Origin: Methanobacteriota archaeon
GTDB lineage: Archaea; Halobacteriota; Bog-38; Methanoflorentales; Methanoflorentaceae
Length of the DNA: 8,384 nucleotides
NCBI GenBank assembly: GCA_028679495.1
Contig: JAJRBK010000105.1
Span: forward strand, 1 to 8,384
Reading direction: 5' to 3'
The notes under the pieces were generated by a model, which saw only the letters and a list, made by a program, of their open reading frames with translations, searched no databases and was not told the DNA's origin. This document shows, piece by piece, positions 4,576-8,384 of this stretch. Each line of letters starts with the position of its first letter. Positions within the stretch are counted from its first letter, which is position 1. The translations under genes were made by a program, and so were the position numbers.

Positions 4576-6156
4576 ATGGGCGCAGAGCTCGAAAAACTTA
4601 GGGCAATTACAGGCAGTGGTGAGGGTGCAGGACTAGAATTTAAAGAGTTTCTGACCAGAGAAACTCACTTAAAGGCTGAGAGACGACAGACCCTCGCGTG
4701 TCAGATGAAGTATAACTTGCTTCAAGCTAACGGCAGAGCCCAGTATATCATAGGGATCACCGATTCAGGCTATCTGAAGGGGATTTCAAAGCAGCAGCTG
4801 AATGAGTCGGTATCTGTTTTACATACAATAGCCGACGACATTGGTGCGCACGTAAACAGCAAGGAAGAATGCTTTGTTAATGGACGATACGTGGGAATAA
4901 TCGGCGTGAGAGACACATTATTAGAGAAAGACCACATTCTCGTTGGGACGGCAGGCCACGTTGATCACGGGAAGAGCACGTTGGTCGGCACTATCGTTAG
5001 TGGCGTTGCTGATGACGGTTCTGGAAAGACTAGGCTCTATTTGGACGTAAAGCCACATGAAATTGAACGTGGCTTATCTGCGGACATCTCTTATGTTGTC
5101 TATGGTTTTAATGAGGACATTATTCGTCTTAAGAACCCACTCAGTAAGAAGGAGCGGGCACGGGTCGTTCAAAAATCAGAGAAATTAGTCTCCTTCGTCG
5201 ATACCGTTGGACACGAACCCTGGCTTAGGACCACCATTAGAGGAATCGTCGGACCGAAACTTGACTACGGACTCCTAGTCATCGCAGCTGACGACGGGGT
5301 AACCCATGTCACAAAAGAGCACCTTGGCATCCTGCTCGCAATGGAGCTGCCCACTATCGTTGCAGTAACGAAGATCGATAAAGTGACCGAGAGTCGGGTG
5401 CGGGAGGTTGAATCGCAGGTACGTGAAATTCTTGGCATTGTCGGTCGTGTGCCGTACAGACTTAAGGAAGCTGCGAGCATCGAAAAAGTGTATGATAAGA
5501 TTGGACAGGGAACGGTGGTCCCGATTGTTAGGACCTCACCTGTCACGATGGCCGGCATCGACATCTTTGATGAGCTCTTTAAGCGACTGCCAAAGAGGAA
5601 CATTTCCCGTAACGAGGATTTTGAGATCTACATTGACCGAGTCTATCAGATAAGCGGCGTTGGATCTGTTGCGAGCGGGACGGTCAAGAGCGGCGTTGTT
5701 TCAGTTGGTGATCTGCTCTGCTTGGGTCCTGCTAAAAACGGAACGTTCCGGCAGGTTAAGGTACAATCAATCGAAATGCATCACTGCAGCGTAGATAAAG
5801 CTTCTGCGGGAGACATCGTTGGTATAGCAATCAGGGGCGTTAAACCACATGAGATTGAGCGAGGCATGGTCCTCGCCACAAATGCTCCGGATGCGATAAG
5901 AGAGTTTTTGAGCGAAGTGTACGTCTTACACCACCCGACACGGATTGGACACGGCTACGAGCCGGTAATACATATTGAGACCATTTCTGAAAGCGTGACC
6001 TTCGATCCAGAACGCGAGTTTATGATGGCTGGAGAATATGGAAAAGTAACAGTTCGATTTAAGTATCGTCCCTATCACGTTTACGCTGGTCAAAAGTTTA
6101 TTTTTAGGGAGGGCAAGAGCAAAGGTGTGGGGAAAATACTGAGCGTTTTAAATTGA
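4576..6156 (+). CDS. GTPBP1-family translational GTPase (EF-Tu/EF-1A related)
   Basis: A 526-residue GTPase of the archaeal/eukaryotic GTPBP1-2 group (COG5258-like). Eukaryotic members take part in ribosome rescue and mRNA turnover; the archaeal role is not established. An N-terminal domain (about 1-118: EFKEFL, RRQTLACQMKYNLLQ, GITDSGYLKGIS) precedes the G domain. The GTP motifs are intact: G1 GHVDHGKS (127-134), a G2 region HEIERGLSADIS (161-172), G3 DTVGH (209-213), G4 TKID (265-268), and a G5-like segment RTSPVT (319-324). Domain II starts near EDFEIYIDRVYQISGVGSVASGTV (347-370) and ends at ERGMVLA (428-434). Domain III (about 440-526) carries EFMMAGEYGKVTVRFKYRP. The nonapeptide VKPHEIERG occurs twice (158-166 and 422-430). 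The gene converges on mch with 23 bases between the stops. A specific gene name is not justified. Confidence 0.93.
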   Translation: MGAELEKLRAITGSGEGAGLEFKEFLTRETHLKAERRQTLACQMKYNLLQANGRAQYIIGITDSGYLKGISKQQLNESVSVLHTIADDIGAHVNSKEECFVNGRYVGIIGVRDTLLEKDHILVGTAGHVDHGKSTLVGTIVSGVADDGSGKTRLYLDVKPHEIERGLSADISYVVYGFNEDIIRLKNPLSKKERARVVQKSEKLVSFVDTVGHEPWLRTTIRGIVGPKLDYGLLVIAADDGVTHVTKEHLGILLAMELPTIVAVTKIDKVTESRVREVESQVREILGIVGRVPYRLKEAASIEKVYDKIGQGTVVPIVRTSPVTMAGIDIFDELFKRLPKRNISRNEDFEIYIDRVYQISGVGSVASGTVKSGVVSVGDLLCLGPAKNGTFRQVKVQSIEMHHCSVDKASAGDIVGIAIRGVKPHEIERGMVLATNAPDAIREFLSEVYVLHHPTRIGHGYEPVIHIETISESVTFDPEREFMMAGEYGKVTVRFKYRPYHVYAGQKFIFREGKSKGVGKILSVLN

Positions 6157-6179
6157 TGGTGCAAGGCAGCGTCAGTTCC

Positions 6180-7118
6180 TTAAATCCCGAAGGAACTTGC
6201 GAGCACCTCCTCGTTCAATCTACCAAATTTCCTGGTTTTGTTTGACGTTTTATCGGTTACTGCTACTTGTGCTGGCGCAAACATGTATTTATCAATCTTG
6301 TAAAAGTCGTAGTTCGCCTCCTTGAACGTTTCGTTGAACGGCTTGCCATACGATGAGGACGTCTCAGAGGGTATCCGCTCAAGTAGCTCGTCATACTTCT
6401 TGACAGTTAAAGAGACATTGCCATAATAGATTATCCCGTCGTTGGTCGTTCCCATAGCTCGAAGCGAGTCCTGCATTACAGGCGCCACAGGACATGAGCC
6501 AGCTGCACTCAAGATCTGCAGAGTATCGTATCCCAATTCAGCCGCCTTGTAAACAGCGACTTCAACGACTCTTCCTGCCACCTGTATGGTGCCAACAACT
6601 GAGGCTGTCGGCGCGTTAAGAAGCGTTAGTTTGGAAGGCTCGAGGTTGCACGCCTCAGCGATTTCTTCCGCGACTCTCTCATCAGGCAAGCGATCGCTTT
6701 CAAGGGCGAGCACTCCAAAATCATAATCATCCTCGTAGTCTATGAGTTCGTATGTTTTTTTAGGCTGGAGAGATAACGCTCTCGCTGGGCCGGATCCCAT
6801 TGCGCTGTACTGATCACTCTTTATCGACCAGCCCGCTTTTTGAGATCCAAGAGTTGCAAGCGCAGGATGATCAGTAAAAACGTGAATGAAAACCAAGGGG
6901 GTGTTTCTCACTGCCTGCACGGTAAGGCGTACTGATCCAAGTCCCCCTAAACAGATCTCCGTAAACATCACGCCAGCCTCATACCCGCCCTCAGCGTTGA
7001 TCCCGCAATCTATCACTGTAGAACCGTTATCAAGCTCAATTGCCTCTATCTTTAGTTCTTCCGTGTAATCTAGCATTTCTTCAACTATTCCCATGGAGAT
7101 CTCATTAACGCTTAGCAC
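6180..7118 (-). CDS. mch: Methenyl-tetrahydromethanopterin cyclohydrolase
   Basis: A cytoplasmic C1 enzyme that interconverts 5,10-methenyl-H4MPT and 5-formyl-H4MPT, in methanogenesis, its reversal, or C1 oxidation. The 312-residue protein is full length for the family (about 310-325). Recognisable blocks are the N-terminal LSVNEI...EEMLDY (2-18), DCGINAEGGYEAG (37-49), FTDHPALATLGSQKAGW (81-97), SAMGSGPARALS (105-116), GRVVEVAVYK (182-191), MGTTND (222-227) and the C-terminal YGKPFNETFKEANYDFYKID (257-276). R183 and E186 fall at the positions described as catalytic in the Archaeoglobus enzyme, as I recall. The start is the GTG at 7118, supported by AAGGAG 8 bases upstream. It follows the MetE-like gene by 75 bases on the same strand and is probably cotranscribed, though a TATA-like site in the gap could give extra transcription. 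Confidence 0.97.
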   Translation of the reverse strand: MLSVNEISMGIVEEMLDYTEELKIEAIELDNGSTVIDCGINAEGGYEAGVMFTEICLGGLGSVRLTVQAVRNTPLVFIHVFTDHPALATLGSQKAGWSIKSDQYSAMGSGPARALSLQPKKTYELIDYEDDYDFGVLALESDRLPDERVAEEIAEACNLEPSKLTLLNAPTASVVGTIQVAGRVVEVAVYKAAELGYDTLQILSAAGSCPVAPVMQDSLRAMGTTNDGIIYYGNVSLTVKKYDELLERIPSETSSSYGKPFNETFKEANYDFYKIDKYMFAPAQVAVTDKTSNKTRKFGRLNEEVLASSFGI

Positions 7119-7126
7119 ATTACCAA

Positions 7127-7132
7127 CTCCTT
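7127..7132 (-). promoter_or_regulatory. Ribosome binding site of mch
   Basis: Minus-strand AAGGAG, 8 bases before the GTG at 7118, decides this non-ATG start. An ATG two bases upstream of the GTG (at 7120) is out of frame and runs into a stop after one codon. Confidence 0.65.
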
Positions 7133-7150
7133 ACCTAGATAGAATACAGG

Positions 7151-7158
7151 CTATATTT
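7151..7158 (-). promoter_or_regulatory. Possible internal TATA box before mch
   Basis: The minus strand reads AAATATAG between the MetE-like stop and the mch start. Its centre would start transcription near 7128, right at the Shine-Dalgarno site, which is awkward. It is a weak candidate for a secondary mch promoter inside an operon. Confidence 0.25.
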
Positions 7159-7193
7159 CAGTTGCGATCTAGCCCTTTGCTCATCTTCGTGTA

Positions 7194-8114
7194 CTACAGT
7201 GATTTGACCGCGTATCGCCGTTTGACCAGCTCAAGTTGTTTCAACTTGCTAAACGCGCTTGACGAGGACAGCGTCGCAAGAGTTTCACTAGGTGATATCC
7301 ACACCGCTTCATAGCCGAACGCTTCAACAAACGGATTCACCCTCCTCTCAATGACGTCGATCGATTCCTGTTTGGAAGTTGAAGCGTCGACACAGCCAAG
7401 CGAAGTAAGTTTCTCGTGAACCAAAAACTCCTCTCTGTAGTTCACAATACTCCGATTCTGTGGAAAAGCGACCAAATCAAACGAAATAGCTGTAGCTGCA
7501 CCTTCCAACAGTCCGATGAACGCTTCGCTTATATCGCCCACAAGATGACAGATAGGGGTTTTAACCCTCTTAAAAAGGACCAGCAAGAGCTCTAGGAACA
7601 GATCCCAGTCGTGTATATCGTCGCTGTTCTCGATGATCTGAATAAAGCGGGCGTTTGCCCCTCTCAAAGCATCGATCTCATACCTAAGGACGGACGCGAT
7701 ATCAAATAGCAAGTTTGCATCCTTGTTTGAGCTGTAGGACGATTTCGGGTCTATGCGGCAACTACTAGCAAAAGAAATCGGTCCCGGCAAACTCGCTTTG
7801 ACTTGTGCTCTGTCGCCACATTCTTTTGCTGCTATTGAGAAGTCCTCCGCAACGACAGGGGCTCGAGGGAGGCCCAGCCTATTTTCGATCCTTATCTCTC
7901 CGTTTGTTGTGATTCCAGGAACAGATAAGGCGATGAGCGGGATAATCTCTCTCACTTGTCCGTCCGTAATAACGTCGAGCTTTGCTGCGATCTGATCCCG
8001 CACTGCTCTCTTCACCCCTGTAGTAAAAGGATTCTCTCCTCCAGCGCGTATATATTCCCGGATGACCTTTAGATCAGGTCTCGTCGGATAGCCGCTTAGG
8101 TTTGCCGATAGCAT
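7194..8114 (-). CDS. Divergent MetE-like (core methionine synthase fold) protein without the usual zinc cysteines
   Basis: A 306-residue protein that resembles the short archaeal MetE, the catalytic barrel of cobalamin-independent methionine synthase. Archaeal MetE homologues move a methyl group from a methylcobamide to homocysteine. Similarity is seen at AVRDQIAAKLDVITDGQVRE (37-56), KASLPGPISF (106-115), EIDALRGANARFIQIIEN (146-163), CHLVGDISE (189-197), GCVDAST (240-246) and the C-terminal AFSKLKQLELV. The catalytic positions are changed. The usual HxCG motif reads H190-L-V192-G, the DCG motif reads S276-E277-T278, and the IQIDEP substrate motif reads IQIIEN, losing its aspartate. The start could be the GTG at 8123, but the ATG at 8114 has AGGTG six bases upstream and lies one base after the preceding stop. 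mch is 75 bases downstream. It is not a proven methionine synthase; a different methyl transfer or a binding role is possible. Confidence 0.82.
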   Translation of the reverse strand: MLSANLSGYPTRPDLKVIREYIRAGGENPFTTGVKRAVRDQIAAKLDVITDGQVREIIPLIALSVPGITTNGEIRIENRLGLPRAPVVAEDFSIAAKECGDRAQVKASLPGPISFASSCRIDPKSSYSSNKDANLLFDIASVLRYEIDALRGANARFIQIIENSDDIHDWDLFLELLLVLFKRVKTPICHLVGDISEAFIGLLEGAATAISFDLVAFPQNRSIVNYREEFLVHEKLTSLGCVDASTSKQESIDVIERRVNPFVEAFGYEAVWISPSETLATLSSSSAFSKLKQLELVKRRYAVKSL

Positions 8115-8115
8115 G

Positions 8116-8384
8116 CTAAGCACCTGCTCGTCCCATTCTCTCGTTTAGAACGTCACGGTAGGTTCGATAGAGAGCAAGAGCTAGGCCGTATGTTGCAGGC
8201 CCGATAATAAAACCAATCGGGCCTAATGCCAGGATAGGAGCAGTAAAGGCAAGAATCGTGAGTGCTTGGGGTACCTTTCCCGTTCGATGTGCCCACAGAG
8301 GGAGGATGTACAGTCCGGTAAGCTGATCAAGCACCGCCCAACTGAAAGCGAGCAGTATTATGGCGCGAATCGGTTCCCCGATGA
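8116..8384 (-). CDS. AI-2E family transporter, C-terminal part only
   Basis: Eighty-eight C-terminal residues are visible; the gene begins beyond the right edge of the window. They match the conserved end of the AI-2E/PF01594 family of polytopic membrane permeases. A hydrophobic segment (IRAIILLAFSWAVLDQLTGLYILPLW) is followed by the family-typical HRTGKVPQALTILAF, a glycine-rich APILALGPIGFIIGP and a last membrane stretch ending LALALYRTYRDVL. The short cytoplasmic tail is NERMGRAGA. Family members include exporters of signalling or small molecules and Na+/H+ antiporters, so the substrate cannot be assigned. The stop is one base before the preferred ATG of the MetE-like gene, which indicates a shared transcript and translational coupling. 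Confidence 0.85.
   Translation of the reverse strand, partial: IGEPIRAIILLAFSWAVLDQLTGLYILPLWAHRTGKVPQALTILAFTAPILALGPIGFIIGPATYGLALALYRTYRDVLNERMGRAGA

Noticed and set aside
1..8384. CRISPR array, tRNA, rRNA, insertion sequence or phage remnant
   Set aside because: No spaced direct repeats, no T-loop-like GGTTCRANTCC set with a cloverleaf, no transposase or integrase motifs, and no terminal inverted repeats were seen on either strand.

Overview
The window reads as a stretch of an archaeal chromosome, most likely from a methane-cycling or related H4MPT-using euryarchaeon. The support is a methenyl-tetrahydromethanopterin cyclohydrolase gene (mch), an archaeal-type DnaG primase with the archaea-only UPF0058 gene directly downstream, an archaea-only UPF0146 gene, an archaeal GTPBP1-type GTPase, and TATA-box promoters placed so that several genes would be leaderless. 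The exact lineage cannot be fixed from this sequence alone; a methanogen, an ANME-like methanotroph or an alkane oxidiser would all fit.

Layout. Positions 2-838 (minus) hold moaA, cut at its 3' end by the window edge. Positions 839-1335 carry no convincing protein gene, but contain a strong orphan plus-strand TATA box inside a perfect dyad, followed by sequence that can fold and has guide-RNA-like motifs. Then come a DUF167/YggU gene (1336-1659), a 218-base gap with a hairpin and a leader, dnaG (1878-3077) with an intrinsic-type terminator, and UPF0058 (3253-3534). Tail to tail with UPF0058 is a RimI-like acetyltransferase (3542-3994, minus). It diverges from UPF0146 (4050-4487) over a single symmetric TATA box. 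A GTPBP1-family GTPase (4576-6156) follows and converges on a minus-strand cluster read in the order AI-2E-family permease (partial, 8384 to 8116), MetE-like protein (8114 to 7194), mch (7118 to 6180).

How the genes work together. The plus-strand genes and moaA are mostly housekeeping: molybdopterin synthesis, RNA processing or replication (DnaG), translation-related GTPase and protein acetylation. The minus-strand cluster at the right is C1 metabolism. Mch interconverts methenyl- and formyl-H4MPT, and a divergent MetE-fold protein that has lost the recognisable zinc cysteines sits just upstream of it.

I did not find a clear new defence or mobile system, CRISPR array, tRNA, rRNA or insertion sequence. 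The items most worth a second look are the zinc-ligand-free MetE-like protein beside mch, the dyad-flanked orphan promoter with a possible small RNA at 1029-1260, and the shared bidirectional TATA box at 4019-4026.
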